From Choristoneura fumiferana (taxonomy: Eukaryota > Arthropoda > Insecta > Lepidoptera > Tortricidae): a DNA stretch of 64,000 nt. Positions 1 to 10,869 of this stretch are shown here, piece after piece; within the stretch, counting starts at the first letter, position 1; each line of letters begins with the position of its first letter. The stretch lies in assembly GCF_025370935.1 (NCBI RefSeq), contig NC_133477.1, positions 17,616,056-17,680,055 on the forward strand, given 5' to 3'. The notes under the pieces are model-generated. The model was not told the DNA's origin. It saw nothing but the letters and a program-made list of their open reading frames with translations, and ran no database searches. The position numbers were made by a program, and so were the translations under genes.

Positions 1-1670
1 TCTATGTATCTCCTCATTTCTGATTCGATCCCGTAGAGAAACCCCAAGCATAGCTTCCATAGCTCGCTGAGCAACTCTGAGCCTATTTATAAGGCATATA
101 GTGAAGCACAACGTCTCGGATCCATATGTCATTACTGGCAACTGGCAACACACATTGGTTAAAGACTTTTGTCTTAGGACACTGAGGAATTTTGTACGAA
201 AAGACGTTGCGGAGTTTCCCAAACGCTGACAATCCGGGTTGGATTCGACGATTGACCTCCTTCTCGAAGTTGGACTTACCTAATTGGACGGTTTGTCCTA
301 GGTATCATACGCGTCAACAACTTCAAGAACCAAATTCTCCACCAAAATAGGGGTAGGCACCACATGGACATTCGACATGACCTTTGTCTTGTCCCTGTTC
401 ATTTTGAGGCCCACCCGTTGGGAGACTCGATTGAGGCCTTGGAGCATCGTGCTGAGTTCTTCCATCGACTTTGCCATGACCACCACGATATCATCGGAAA
501 ACCGAAGGTGAGTGATGTTGTATTCGCCGTTGATATTGATGCCTAGTCCTTTCCATTCCAGAAGCTTGAAGGCGTCTTCCAAACCGGCAGCAAACAGTGT
601 CGAAGATATGACATCTCCCTGTCTTACGCCTCTTTTCAAGGGCATCAGGCATCAGGGCAGGGGGGCCTTTGAACTCTGCTCCTGTACTCGGACCGACACA
701 GTGGCATTTTTATACAAACACTTCAACACTTCGATATATCAATAGTCGATACGATACGGCATCGTTGGAGAGACTAACACCGCCCACGTTTCGACCGAAT
801 CAAAGGCTTTCTCGTAGTCCACAAACGCTAGACATAGCGGCAAGTTATACTCTTCGTTCTTCTGTATGACCTGCCGCAGCGTATGAATGTGGTCTACGGT
901 AGCCTTTTCGGAACCCGGCTTGTTCGGTTGGCTGGAAGCTATCGACCCTGCATTCGAGACGATATAAAATGACCCTGGAAAGCAGCTTATAAACATGGCT
1001 CAACAGCGAGATGGACTTGTAGGTCTTCAATAGGGTGTTATCGCCCTTCATGAAGGAAGAACAACAGCATAACGCTCTTGCTCCACGCTTCTGGCGTTGT
1101 GCCTTCGAGCAAGACGGAATTAAAGAGCCTCTGAAGGACTTTAAGAGCCGGTGACCCACCCGCCTTCCGAAGCTCTGACGTAATTCCGTCCTCACCCGGC
1201 GCCTTGTTGTTCTTAAGCTGTTTCAGGGCCATCCTTATCTCGTACAGACTGATGTCCGGGATATCTTCTGTATAGTGACGGGTCAGTTTGGCTCTTGGGT
1301 CTTGAGTCGCCGCGCTGAAAACAGGCTTAGTGACCGACTCGTAGAGCCGTCCATAGAACTCCTCGATTTCCCTCAACACTTCCGCTTTAGTCCACGCTAC
1401 ACTGCCATCATCTCTCTTCAACTTTGTCATTTGGTTTTGCCCAATAGACATATCTCTTGCGAACACTTTAGAGCCTTTATTCCACTCTATCGTATCTTTA
1501 ACACGAGCAGTATTAAAGGTACGAATATCGTGTCGCAAGGATTTCGAAATTTGTCTATTCAGCATCATCGGGAGACTGCAGTCGAACGAAGCGAGCGTCG
1601 TTCAGCCATAAGTTACTCATACATACATAGGGTATACTCCGAGAGCTTCCGAGTTCTACTGGTACGGTGA
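1..1670 (-). mobile_element. Decayed non-LTR retrotransposon, reverse transcriptase region (RTE-like)
   Basis: Read on the minus strand, four fragments in shifting frames follow the order of one reverse transcriptase. 1568-1038 holds the region before the catalytic core, including KNNKAPGEDGI. About 1140-860 holds YKSISLLSHVYKLLSRVI and QAGFRKG. About 960-760 holds LAFVDYEKAFDS. 645-298 holds LKRGVRQGDVIS and the catalytic box, which reads FSDDIVV where most elements have FADD. These motifs are typical of RTE-type LINEs of insects. The frames change at least three times, so the copy is dead. No endonuclease domain is recognisable upstream. The left end may run out of the window. The element lies upstream of the DRG2 3' exons, presumably in an intron. 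Confidence 0.85.
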
Positions 1671-1679
1671 ATCTTAAAG

Positions 1680-2616
1680 AAGAGAAGAAGAAAAAAGGTC
1701 CCGTTTAAGTCCAAAACGGGTGGACAAAATGATATTTGTCCGTGACAATTACAGCCGCTGCAAGGCGTCAATTAAAGCTTCATTGTCTGTACATTTTATC
1801 TAATCTTGTTATAAAAAATTAGTCTACAAATTAAACAGTTCTATTTAAAATCTCCGCGCCGAAATCACGCCGAAACACGCCGCCGCCGCCGATTTTTGAC
1901 CGGCGCCCCCGCCGTAGATTTTAGCATCGGCGCACACGTCTAATACGAAGCCAGCAATTGCTATTCCAGCCGAGACTAATATAAAGCTTTTCTCAAAAAT
2001 GGTGAATAATTCTGAAATAGAATACTTTTCTCAAAATATATTATAAAATTTAATTTATTCCAATATTTTTCTTATGCTTTCCCGCCTTTTTCATTAAAAA
2101 TAAACTGGTGGTGTATTTTTCCACCGAAAACACCACAAGCTATTTCAGACCCAATAGAAAAAGTCCGGAGTTCCAACAAAATATCTGATACCGGCCATTA
2201 GACTTGGCTGTATACGACTTGTGCCAACATTTCCATGGCCTTTTTAACTTAAAAAAAAATGCGACTGATTGCAGGCGCGCTAATTCATTATTGTCGAGCT
2301 AGCGCGCCTGCAATCTTTTTAACTTTTTAATTTTTCGCTGACCATAAACTATGCACTTCACCTTCTGATATGTAAAGAATAATGTCAACTTTTACGGACA
2401 TTTTTGAGAAAAGGTTATTTACGCACAAGGGGAATTACTTGTTTGCACAGTCGTTCATTCCGGGTCGATAAATTCAGGTCGTATTTTAACTGCACCCCTG
2501 TTCCCAGCCAGATGGAGCAGAAAGCATAACCACTAAAAAAAAAACATAACGGCGTTTATCCGCTCTGCCATTACGGGAGCTATCCAATGTAGACTGTAAG
2601 CTTAATTCTTATGCAG
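1680..2616. other. AT-rich spacer or intron upstream of DRG2 3' exons
   Basis: No coding exon is visible. I looked for the DRG2 exon that should precede 2617 (about 36 codons, Gly/Lys-rich at its start) and did not find it. The stretch holds a GC-rich patch of GCCG-type repeats at about 1855-1930 and a perfect hairpin at 2267-2315. Confidence 0.5.
2267..2315. repeat. Perfect 16-bp inverted repeat (hairpin)
   Basis: GATTGCAGGCGCGCTA at 2267-2282 is the exact reverse complement of 2300-2315, with a 17-base loop. It is GC-rich in an AT-rich setting. It could be a very short inverted-repeat transposon or the core of one. Confidence 0.6.
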
Positions 2617-4566
2617 GTGCTGTTCCGCGAAGACTGCACAGCTGACGACCTGATCGACGTGATCTTAGCGAACCGCGTGTACCTTCCCTGTATCTACGTG
2701 TACAACAAGATTGATCAGATCTCCATACAGGAGGTGGACAGGATAGCCAGGGAGGCCAACTCTGTCGTCGTCAGGTTAGTGACGACCATATATTTCATGA
2801 TCATCATCAGCCAGAAGACATCCATCGTTGAACTAAGGACTTCTTTAGAATGCAACAATGAATGAGAACTGGCCACCGTTTGCAGGTGGTAGGACCTTGT
2901 GCAAGGTCCGCCCGGATTGCTACCACCATCTTGCTCGCTAATCCTGCCGTGAAGCAGCAGTGCTTGCACTGTTGTGTTTCGGCGTGGAGAGTAAGACAGC
3001 CGGTGAAATTACTGGCACGTGAGGTATCCCATCTTAGGCCTCTAGGTTGGCAACGCGTCTGCAATACCCCTGGTGTTGCAGATGTTTATGGGCGGTGGTG
3101 ATCTCTTACCATCAGGAGACCCATTTGCTCGTTTGCCATCCAGTCAAATAAAAAAAAAATAAAAAAAAATAAACCTGCATCCATCGGTTGCCCGCAAGTT
3201 TCGCCATGTCTTCAATTCATGTAGTGGGATGCCTGCCAACGCTGCGTCTTCCAGTTCGTGGTCGCTACCATAAATTTATATTTACACGAAACCTGACAAT
3301 TATGCGTAGTTCTGATGAAAATACAATGAAATGGTACCATCGAGTTGATCTGATGATGGAGCTGGCTTAGGTAGTGCCACCAGAGCCGTGTAATGACAGC
3401 GAGATTTTGACATTCAGTCATTCATTTCATTCACTCTTCTTTTATGCATTCAGTTCTTCATGTAATGTAGCTGTGTGTGTAATCATTCACTTTGCTTACT
3501 TTGGTGTCAACTGTCCCACGATATTTATTAATTTATTTGCAGTTGCAACATGAAGCTGAACCTGGACTTTCTGCTGGAGACCCTGTGGGAGTACCTGGCG
3601 CTGATCCGCGTGTACACCAAGAAGCCCGGCCAGCCGCCCGACTTCGACGACGGACTCATCCTGCGCAAGGTTACACGACTAATACTACAGTTTTATTAAT
3701 TCGAGTTAACACTTGACAGATGGGCGTGCCTTCAATTTTCAACTTTGACGTCATACAAATAAAGCCATTTTTAGTATACCGCTAACCACGTTTACAGATT
3801 ATGTAAAAACTATTTTATTTGTATGACGTCAAAGTTGAAAATTGACTGAAGGTACGCCCATCTGTCAAGTAATCGTACTGTAACAGGGACACAAATCGTC
3901 GATGATACTGCAATGCAAAGGCAAACAACGGCTAACGCATAAAGCCCGGTCCACATTTATCTGTCGTGTTGTGTCGTGACGCATCAGAACGGTATCGGTT
4001 TCATACATTTTATATGGTTGCGTTCACATTTATACACAAGTTCAGCGTTTGTTATTTCGAGATTTTATCCCTATCCCGTGGGAATAGGTATAGGGATAAA
4101 AAGTAGCCTATGTGTTATTCCACTAACATTTCCAAATTTCATCCAAATCTGTTAAGCCGTTTTAACGTAAAGGAGTAAGGGATCATCCATAAACAATAAT
4201 ATAATTAGTCACACATTTAGTCCCCCCCCCCCCCCCCAAGTGTGAATCCCGCTAAATGGGAGTCAGGCAGTTTGTTATACCGGAACAAAGTAATGGTGTG
4301 TGACGTACTTTATGGATGGCCCCTAACAAACATACACACATACATACAAACTTTCGGATTTATAATCTTGGTAGGATTTTGTCATGCATGATTGTTGTGC
4401 ACAGGGTGTAACGATAGAGCACGTCTGCCACTCGATCCACCGCACACTCGCCGCCCAGCTAAAGTACGCCCTCGTCTGGGGCACCAGCACCAAGTACTCG
4501 CCGCAGCGCGTCGGCATCGGCCACTCCGTCGCCGACGAAGACGTCGTGCAGCTCATTAAGAAGTAG
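2617..4566 (+). CDS. DRG2: DRG2, C-terminal half (three 3' exons)
   Basis: Developmentally regulated GTP-binding protein 2 is a cytosolic OBG-family GTPase that acts with a DFRP partner in translation. Three exons are seen: 2617-2774, 3543-3669 and 4405-4566, each with AG before it and GT after it, joining in phase 2 then phase 0 and ending in TAG. They encode 148 residues that begin VLFREDCTADDLIDV, contain the G4 motif in VYNKIDQIS, continue through MKLNLDFLLETLWEYLAL, and end in the TGS-type C-terminus YALVWGTSTKYSPQRVGIG...LIKK. The wording matches DRG2, not its paralogue DRG1. The exons for the G1-G3 motifs are not upstream here; the only copy seen is at 60547-63742. Intron 2 carries a palindromic element (3711-3870). 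An inverted-repeat element begins 83 bases after the stop. Confidence 0.95.
2882..3172 (+). repeat. Dispersed repeat, family A, copy 1
   Basis: About 290 bp running from GCAGGTGGTAGGACCTTG to CGTTTGCCATCCAGTC, with an A-rich AATAAA-like tail. Near-identical copies occur at 5714-5981 (+) and 45903-46180 (-). The single orientation and A-rich end suggest a SINE or the 3' end of a LINE. Several open frames cross it, but they come from the repeat and are not genes. It sits in the DRG2 intron between 2774 and 3543. Confidence 0.8.
3489..3538 (+). repeat. SINE tail remnant beside the DRG2 splice acceptor
   Basis: GCTTACTTTGG then TGTCAACTGTCCCACGATAT followed by TTTATTAATTTATTT resembles the end of the full SINE at 27638-27905, apart from a gap of about 13 bases. 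The exon acceptor TTTGCAG (3536-3542) follows at once, so the pyrimidine-rich stretch of the intron appears to come from the SINE tail. Confidence 0.55.
3711..3870. mobile_element. Palindromic MITE in DRG2 intron
   Basis: ACTTGACAGATGGGCG at the left is mirrored by CGCCCATCTGTCAAGT at the right. The arms continue to pair for about 50 bases through a TTTGACGTCATAC core. Length is 160 bp with a short loop. No clear target duplication was found, so the superfamily is unassigned. Confidence 0.75.
4222..4237. repeat. Poly-C tract
   Basis: Sixteen consecutive C in an intron of DRG2. Its length may be unreliable in an assembly. Confidence 0.9.
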
Positions 4567-4648
4567 ACAGCCGGGGTATAGCGTGATAATAACTAGTGAG
4601 GTAACTCGGCGCTCGGTCGTCACGGCAACTACGAGGCATAGCATGCGT

Positions 4649-5231
4649 GGCGTGCATTGGGTCAATGGGGAAATGTCTGAAAAATTTAGAAACGATTGAA
4701 AATTTTTATATCAATAGGATATACCTTTCTAATGGACAGAAAAAAATATCAAATTTTTAAGTAGCATCAATTAATTTAAAAAAATGAAAGAGTTTTCTTT
4801 ACCGCCAAATTACGACATAAAAGCTCATGTCAGTTTCTATGGGCGTGTACATGAAAAACAGGGTCGGTATTTCCATGTCAGTATTATTCGGCTCGGTAAA
4901 GAGTGTCACCTGTCAAAACGATCGAGTCAAAGACACATAAATTCTTTTTTAATGTTTTTTTATTCTGGACTATGGAACAACCCGTAACCGACCTGACTGT
5001 CGTAATTTGGCGGTAAAGAAAACTTTCATTTTTTTCAATTAATTGATGCTACTTAAAAATCTGATATCTTTTTCTGTTAATTAGAAAGGTTATTCCTATA
5101 AAAAAAAAGAGTTTCAAGCGTTTTTAAAATTTTCATCCATTCCCCATTCCAGGGTGGCAGCTTGGAGCTGGCGGCGCGCAGCTGCGGCGCGAGTTCGCGC
5201 TGCCTACCCTCGAATAGACCCAATGCACGCC
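4649..5231. mobile_element. Foldback/MITE element just after DRG2
   Basis: GGCGTGCATTGGGTC at 4649-4663 is the exact reverse complement of 5217-5231. Inside, long imperfect arms also pair: TTTCTTTACCGCCAAATTACGA at the left with its complement near 5000, and flanking stretches around AGTAGCATCAATTAATT. Total length is 583 bp. It starts 83 bases after the DRG2 stop codon, so it probably lies in the 3' UTR or just past it. The small open frame at 4784-4987 crosses the arm and is not considered a gene. Confidence 0.7.
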
Positions 5232-5713
5232 GCTGAGTGTGGTAAACAACCAATCAAAAATATATTCTTAGAAATGTGAAATGTTTTTTCACAGGCCCTC
5301 CAGCTTGACCTTTGGTGCGGTGGGACAGAGTGCGCTCATTAATAGAAATTATTACGCTATGACTGTTATGTTATGACAAAAACAATTGATTGACGCAAGA
5401 GAGATAGAGCAAGTTGTAAACGATTGTAAACCTAAATCAAGTCTTTAAAGGTGGCATTTGCACGTGTTGAAATTCTTTCCTCAGATTTGTATAAGTCCGT
5501 TTCATCTGAACTCTAATCTACGCCTGCTTTGTCCTTGATGCAAAACTTCTTATACTGTGGGAATTTTACAAAATCCGTCCGTATTCCTTGTTTACATCGT
5601 AAAGAGAGCCTCTGTTAAATTTCAGCGTGACTGGGCGGATCGTTTGTGCTGGTCATCAATGAGTCAATCAGTCAGAATTTTTCTTTAAAAATCTTTTTAC
5701 ACATATAAATTTT

Positions 5714-5981
5714 GCAGGTGGTAGGACCTTGTGCAACGTCTGCTCGGATTGCTACCACCATCTTGCTCGCTAATCCTGCCGTGAAGCAGCAGTGCTTGCA
5801 CTGTTGTGTTTCGGCGTGGAGAGTAAGACAGCCGGTGAAATTACTTGAGGTATCCCATCTTAGGCCTCTAGGTTGGCAACGCATCTGCAATACCCCTGGT
5901 GTTGCAGATTTTTATGGGCGGTGGTGATCTCTTATCATCAGGAGACCCACTTGTTCGTTTGCCATCCAAACGAATAAAACA
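5714..5981 (+). repeat. Dispersed repeat, family A, copy 2
   Basis: Same sequence as 2882-3172 with a few substitutions and a short deletion, ending CGAATAAAAC and a T-rich run. Same strand as copy 1. Confidence 0.8.
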
Positions 5982-6968
5982 TTTTTTTTTTCCTTTTTTT
6001 CTCGGACAGGCGTATTTTTTTACACTTACTACTTACTGGTTAAGTTAGAGCCATATCACAGTGACGATTTTGAGGAGAGTTGAAAGCGAAGCGAGCGAGC
6101 AACGCTTTCGTCGCGAGCGCGCAGCAATAACGCCCTTATCACACTTACGTACGAGCGTGATTTCTATACATATATAGGTCGCGACGAACTTGTTGCGTGA
6201 TCGCCTTCATACAAAATACGCTCGCTACTCGCAAGTGCAATAAGGGCCTAATATTAGGGCGTATTCGGTGCTGTACGCGGCTAACTCGCTGCGCGCTCGC
6301 AGCCATATCGAGCTTCAAGATGCGACTTTGATTTGAGGATCTTTATACGTGCAAATGCTAACAGTAGATCATAATTTGATGATTCCGTTTGTTTACGTTC
6401 TGTAATGCTAGGAGTAGTTTCTTTATAATAGACTTAAAATGCTGCTGACATATTTAGTCTAAACCTTGTTTAGATCATAGAACCTATGTATCTGATTTGT
6501 TCCATCACGAAGCGCGCCCTTCATTTTATGAGTAGTACCTGGGCGACTGAGCTTTGCTCGGGATAAAACTCGATTATAAGCGTTTTCCCAGAGATAAGAC
6601 CAAGCTAGATCGATTTGTCATCCCCGAAAACCCCCACTTACCAAATTTCATCGAAATCGTTGGAGCCTTTTCTTTCGGATTATATAATTATATTACTTTC
6701 TCAACTAGCTTACTGAAGGTAATTGAGAAAGCGAGATAAATACGAAATTAACCGACAAAACACGATGGAAAACCAACACCAGATCTGTAATGTGATGCGC
6801 CTTCGTGAGTGTACAGGTCTGTACTCGCTGCCTAATGGTTGGAATACTATCATTACATTAACCTATTGGTACTATTGGCTTTGTGTATAAGGAACTGCCA
6901 ATCAGAGTCAGTAAATTTAATGCAGTAATTTCTTATTTAGTTTTTTGTAATGCTATAGCATTATAATG

Positions 6969-7138
6969 CCTTGATTACACGTACCTGGCAAACGAGCGAC
7001 AGTAAAATGTTTCTCGGCCGAGACAGTGATGTAAGGAGTTTTGTTAAGCGCTCGCTCGCTCGCTATGTTTATACGCACCGAGTACCTACTCGGCCGAGAG
7101 CACTGCCTCGATCGTTTACTCGGTACGTGTAATCAAGG
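6969..7138. mobile_element. Inverted-repeat MITE (CCTTGATTACACG ends)
   Basis: CCTTGATTACACGTACC at 6969 is mirrored by GGTACGTGTAATCAAGG ending at 7138. The interior carries further paired CTCGGCCGAG motifs. Length is 170 bp. No clear target duplication. Confidence 0.7.
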
Positions 7139-7316
7139 TTTAAGGGTGGGATGAAATTGGTAAGTATTTATTTAATTTATCAGAGTAGGGTAAACTGAAC
7201 TGAGGCCGTAAGGCCGAGGCCGCACTACGGCTAAACCGCCGCGGTTTTAAACCACGGACTTTGTGAATCAAGTAAACTAATGCAAGCGGCCGCACTGGCG
7301 GTTTTAAGTTTACTTT

Positions 7317-8527
7317 TATAAAAAACCGGCCAAGAGCGTGTCGGACACGCCCGAAATAGGGTTCTATAGCCATTACGAAAAAAATAAGTAATATTTTTCG
7401 AAGGATTTCGTATTTTGTACGGAATATTCCAAGTTTAGGTATATTTTACCTTAGGCTGCTATGTACGTACTCTTAAACTACTAATAATTCTCAAGAAAAC
7501 TTAACCGTTATAGTTTTCCTTGTAAGTTTGATATACTTACCCCTCCTGAGCATGTCATCTATAACGCACAATGCCTAGGTAGCAAAATGCCTAAAACGAA
7601 TGTCTAAAACGCAATATGCCTGATAAGCAAATTACATTAATCTCATATCACCTATGATTTAAGACATCTAAAACGCAAAATGCCTAATAAGCAAATTACA
7701 TTCATCTCATATCGCCTATGATTTAAGAGATCTAAAACGCAAAATACCTGCATGGCAAAATGATTAAACCTCTGGTTGCCTTAGCTGTATAATGTCTAAA
7801 ACGCAATATGCCTGATAAGCAAATTACATTAATCTCATATCGCCTATGATTTAAGACATCTAAAACGCAAAATGCCTGCATGGCAAAATGATTAAACCTC
7901 TGGTTGCCTTAGCTGTATAATGTCTAAAACGCAAATTACGATTAGGGTTTTTCGGTTTTAGCTGTACTGATTTAAGTAATTTGCAAAGCAGACATAATGC
8001 ATTTCGGGCATTTTGCACCTAAGACTTAATGCGATTTAGGTAATTTGCAAAGCAGACATAATGCATTTCGGGCATTTTGCCACTAAGACTTAATGCGATT
8101 TAGGTAATTTGCAAAGCAGACATAATGCATTTCGGGCATTTTGCACCTAAGACTTAATGCGATTTAGGTAATTTGCAAAGCAGACATAATGCGTCTAAGG
8201 CAATAAGATACTTCGGCATTTTGCGTTTTAGATGACCAGCTCAGGAGGGATTAAAAGACCTATCTAACGATACCCCACACTACAAGGTTGGATGAGAAAA
8301 AAAAAAACACCCCCACTTTACGTCTAAAGGAGGTACCCTAAAAAAATTTTTTTTTAATTTTTTTATTGTACCATTTTGTCAGTACAGTTTACATATATAT
8401 TCGTGAAAAAATTACTGCTTTCTAGCATTGATAGTCCCTGAGCAAAGCCGCGGATGGACAGACAGACAGACATGGCGAAACTAAATAAGGGTTCCATTTT
8501 TGCCATTTTGGCTACGGAACCCTAAAA
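7317..8527 (+). repeat. GGCCAAGAGCG repeat family, copy 1, interrupted
   Basis: It begins ACCGGCCAAGAGCGTGTC and ends GCTACGGAACCCTAAAAAG. The same family is seen at 47383-47917 (+) and 18788-19575 (-). The ends GGGTTCCGTAGCC and GGCTACGGAACCC form a partial inverted repeat. A foldback element at 7541-8249 replaces the middle of this copy. Confidence 0.8.
7541..8249. mobile_element. Foldback element with internal tandem repeats
   Basis: CCCTCCTGAGC...TCATCTATAACGCACAATGCC at the left end pairs with GGCATTTTGCGTTTTAGATGACCAGCTCAGGAGGG at the right (a few mismatches). The left half holds two long tandem copies of a unit carrying TCTAAAACGCAAAATGCC and CTGGTTGCCTTAGCTGTA. The right half holds a 64-bp unit (starting TTGCAAAGCAGACATAATGC) repeated about 3.7 times at 7981, 8045, 8109 and 8173. 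The repeated motifs read like complements of the terminal motif, so the whole can fold on itself. It lies inside the repeat at 7317-8527. Confidence 0.8.
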
Positions 8528-8558
8528 AGTCACGCGGTTAAAAACCGCGGCGCTTTAA

Positions 8559-8747
8559 GGTAGGCGTCCACTTATCCGCATCGTACGCTTCGGACGTATC
8601 GGATTTGTGGCTTTGTATAGAAATGTGCGATGCTTACGATGCGGACAGGTGGACGCACTTATATGAGTTTCTATACAAAGAATACTACGATCCGTTGCGT
8701 GCGATGCGTCCGATGCGTACGATACCGACAAGTGGACGTTTACCCTT
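8559..8747. mobile_element. Inverted-repeat MITE (GTAGGCGTCCACTT ends)
   Basis: GGCGTCCACTT near the left end is mirrored by AAGTGGACG near the right. Inside are repeated GATGCG/CGATGC and TTTGTATAGAAA/TTTCTATACAAA pairs. About 189 bp. Confidence 0.6.
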
Positions 8748-8935
8748 AGCCGCAGTGCGGCATCGGCGTATTGTCTAACGCGCGGGTGATCGTGACTGCA
8801 TTCATTATCTCATTCTGTTCTACCCTCACTAGACCGTTGAGTGATGAGGGCGATTGTGGTTCTGAGTGTTTTAAACAATATGGCCTCTGTCGTTGGCATT
8901 CCTGAAGGAATCAGCATTTAAAAGTACCTTATATT

Positions 8936-9173
8936 CAGTGGCGTAGCTAGGTAACCTAGGGCCCTGGGGCAAATAAAAAAATGGGGCCCACTGCTATCAA
9001 AACTGGAAAGGTTTTTTGAAGTAAAATCATTATATATACAAATACTTTAAAAATGCTAAGCAACTTTATCATCAGCTGATGCTTTATAGCTATAAAGCAG
9101 AATTTCGAGGGCCCCCTGAGCTTGAGGGCCCCGGGGCACTGCCCCGCCTAGCCCCTTGGTAGCTACGCCACTG
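8936..9173. mobile_element. hAT-type MITE with 8-bp target duplication
   Basis: The element begins CAGTGGCGTAGCTAGG and ends GTAGCTACGCCACTG. It is flanked on both sides by CTTATATT (8928-8935 and 9174-9181), an exact 8-bp target duplication, which is the hAT hallmark. Length is 238 bp, with no coding capacity. Confidence 0.88.
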
Positions 9174-9488
9174 CTTATATTGATGAGACAGTGATTTATG
9201 AAGTAAGAAGTTCTTGACCCTACTAATTTATAATTCTATGGTGCTATCGTTACTGAACCAACATTTAAGTTGCTCTGGTTTATATTAACCTTTTGAACGC
9301 CACAGTCGGCAAAACACGACAGCTGAAGATCGTGCTATAGGATAGGTGTCATGTCGGCATTTCATTCAGAATGTTTTTTTTTTGTCGTCTGTGGCCGACC
9401 ATTCAAAAAAAGGCTGAAGCTAGACGAGCATCATTTTTTTGAGTTGCGAGTCGCGTAATTTTGGTTTCATACAAAGGTCCAGACAAGG

Positions 9489-9637
9489 ACAGTCGAGTGC
9501 AAAAATATGGAGTTCTCTAACCCTTCAAAAATATGTACTTACCACAAACTCTTATTCCGACGTACCTATACCGCCGTGGTAACCATATTTTTGAGTGGTT
9601 CGAATACTTGGATACATATTTTTGCACTTGACCGTAC
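9489..9637. mobile_element. Inverted-repeat MITE (AGTCGAGTGCAAAAATATG ends)
   Basis: ACAGTCGAGTGCAAAAATAT at the left is mirrored by ATATTTTTGCACTTGACCGT at the right. About 150 bp. Related ends occur elsewhere in the window (ACAGTC/GACTGT motifs). Confidence 0.65.
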
Positions 9638-9966
9638 AACTCATTTTGAGTTGCCGTGCGGCACAAACTGGACTTTAGTCACAATAAATACTACTACAGT
9701 ATTAAACGAACGAACGAGTAGTTAGTATAAAACGGAATGGAGCTGAAATTACGCAACTTTCAACTCAACTCTCGTCACTGACTTGACCCTTAGGCCGCTT
9801 AGACCCCTAGATAGATAGAAATTATGGCCAGCCTTAGCACACTTTCTCAGAATATTTCTAGCAGTCAATTAGCCAATTAGGGCTATCGAGTCTGAAGTTA
9901 CGAAGCGAACTTCGATTTATTAATTTCGGAGTAATCCCCAGGCGGTCTTTGCGGAATCTTCGATCA

Positions 9967-10158
9967 GTACCCCTTAGTGTAAGTTTTCGGTTACAAAATA
10001 CGTCTCGATCGCGTTCGCGTTTAAGTCTCACTTTATATGCAAACATGAACAGCGCCTCTAGCGGACCGTTTGCGATGTTCGTGTTTCCATACAATTGAGA
10101 TTTTGACGCGACGCGATCGAGACGTATTTTTGTAACCGAAAACTTACACTAAGGGTAC
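9967..10158. mobile_element. Palindromic MITE (GTACCCCTTAGTG ends)
   Basis: The left arm runs from GTACCCCTTAGTGTAAGTT through TACGTCTCGATCGCG. The right arm is its complement, ending CTTACACTAAGGGTAC. The arms are about 55 bases each and the total is 192 bp. Confidence 0.75.
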
Positions 10159-10270
10159 AGAGGCGTTATTGTCTAACACACTCACGATCGTTTAAACCAT
10201 TTCTTTCTATAACACGGTATAAGACGAGGGTAGGAGATGATGCATGCGATCGCGAACGCGTCAGCGCGTT

Positions 10271-10413
10271 AAGCCCGGTTTAGACCTGCAAGAAAAATCG
10301 TGCAAGTTGCATTACATTGCGAGGCCGTAAAGCCAACGAGTTTGTAGTGGCCAATCGAGCGCCGCAATGTAATGCAACTTGCACGATTTTTCTTGCAAGT
10401 CTAAACTGGGCTT
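10271..10413. mobile_element. Palindromic MITE, copy 1 (AGCCCGGTTTAGAC ends)
   Basis: AAGCCCGGTTTAGAC and then CAAGAAAAATCGTGCAAGTT pair with the right arm ending GTCTAAACTGGGCTT. A close copy sits at 63354-63495 at the other end of the window, with a 3-bp TTA duplication. Confidence 0.78.
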
Positions 10414-10869
10414 ATGATTATAACAATACGGCCTCAGCTGTCGTTGCGCAAACGCCCTAAGTACCTTTAGTACTGAAACTCGTGAGCAATAAACATAAAA
10501 CCTACAAGATTTGTCGTTGATGTATATACTCAATTATAATTTTGCAATGGAATAAATACTTTTTTAAAAGCATACTGTTGTTTTACTTCGTGAGCAACGT
10601 AAGCATAGCGTACCTACACTCGAACTACAGAAAATAAAACACGTTATTCTTAATTAACAAATGTATTATATTGTATCCATATACCAATAAAGTCTTATAT
10701 AACTATGGTTGTAATAAATACAAATTGCAGCTAAAGCCTGTAAGGCTAGAGAAATGAAAACTAAAGTGCCATCAAATTATCCATTCATTCATAACTCGGT
10801 GACTGTACATGCATGACCCAGGATATTAGTCACGTAGGCACCAGTCTGTTAAATGCAGACACTCTAGCT

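Larger units (their letters stand above)
5232..10869. other. Repeat-filled intergenic region between DRG2 3' end and EMC3 3' end
   Basis: No gene is recognisable. It is largely a patchwork of short DNA elements: family A copy 2, a CCTTGATTACACG inverted-repeat element, the GGCCAAGAGCG family with a foldback inside it, a hAT-type MITE at 8936-9173, and palindromes near 9490, 9970 and 10270. At about 6540-6740 there is a diverged stretch resembling common lepidopteran Helitron-like repeats (GGGATAAAA, CATCGAAATCGTT). At about 6060-6330 there is a CG-rich patch of GCGAGCG motifs. Confidence 0.7.

Noticed and set aside
2715..3101. Frames crossing 2715-3101, 5672-5927 and 45963-46248
   Set aside because: They are the same family A repeat translated in several frames, so not genes.
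2617..4566. Identity as DRG1 (128up) instead of DRG2
   Set aside because: Both halves follow DRG2 wording (MGILEKISEIEKEIARTQ, VLFREDC, VYNKIDQIS, TSTKYSPQRVG), which differs from DRG1 at many positions.
4784..4987. 67-codon plus-strand frame
   Set aside because: It lies across an arm and loop of the inverted-repeat element at 4649-5231 and has no recognisable protein features.
7541..8249. CRISPR-like array of spaced repeats
   Set aside because: Repeats are adjacent 64-bp units with no unique spacers, inside an inverted-repeat element of an insect genome with no cas genes.
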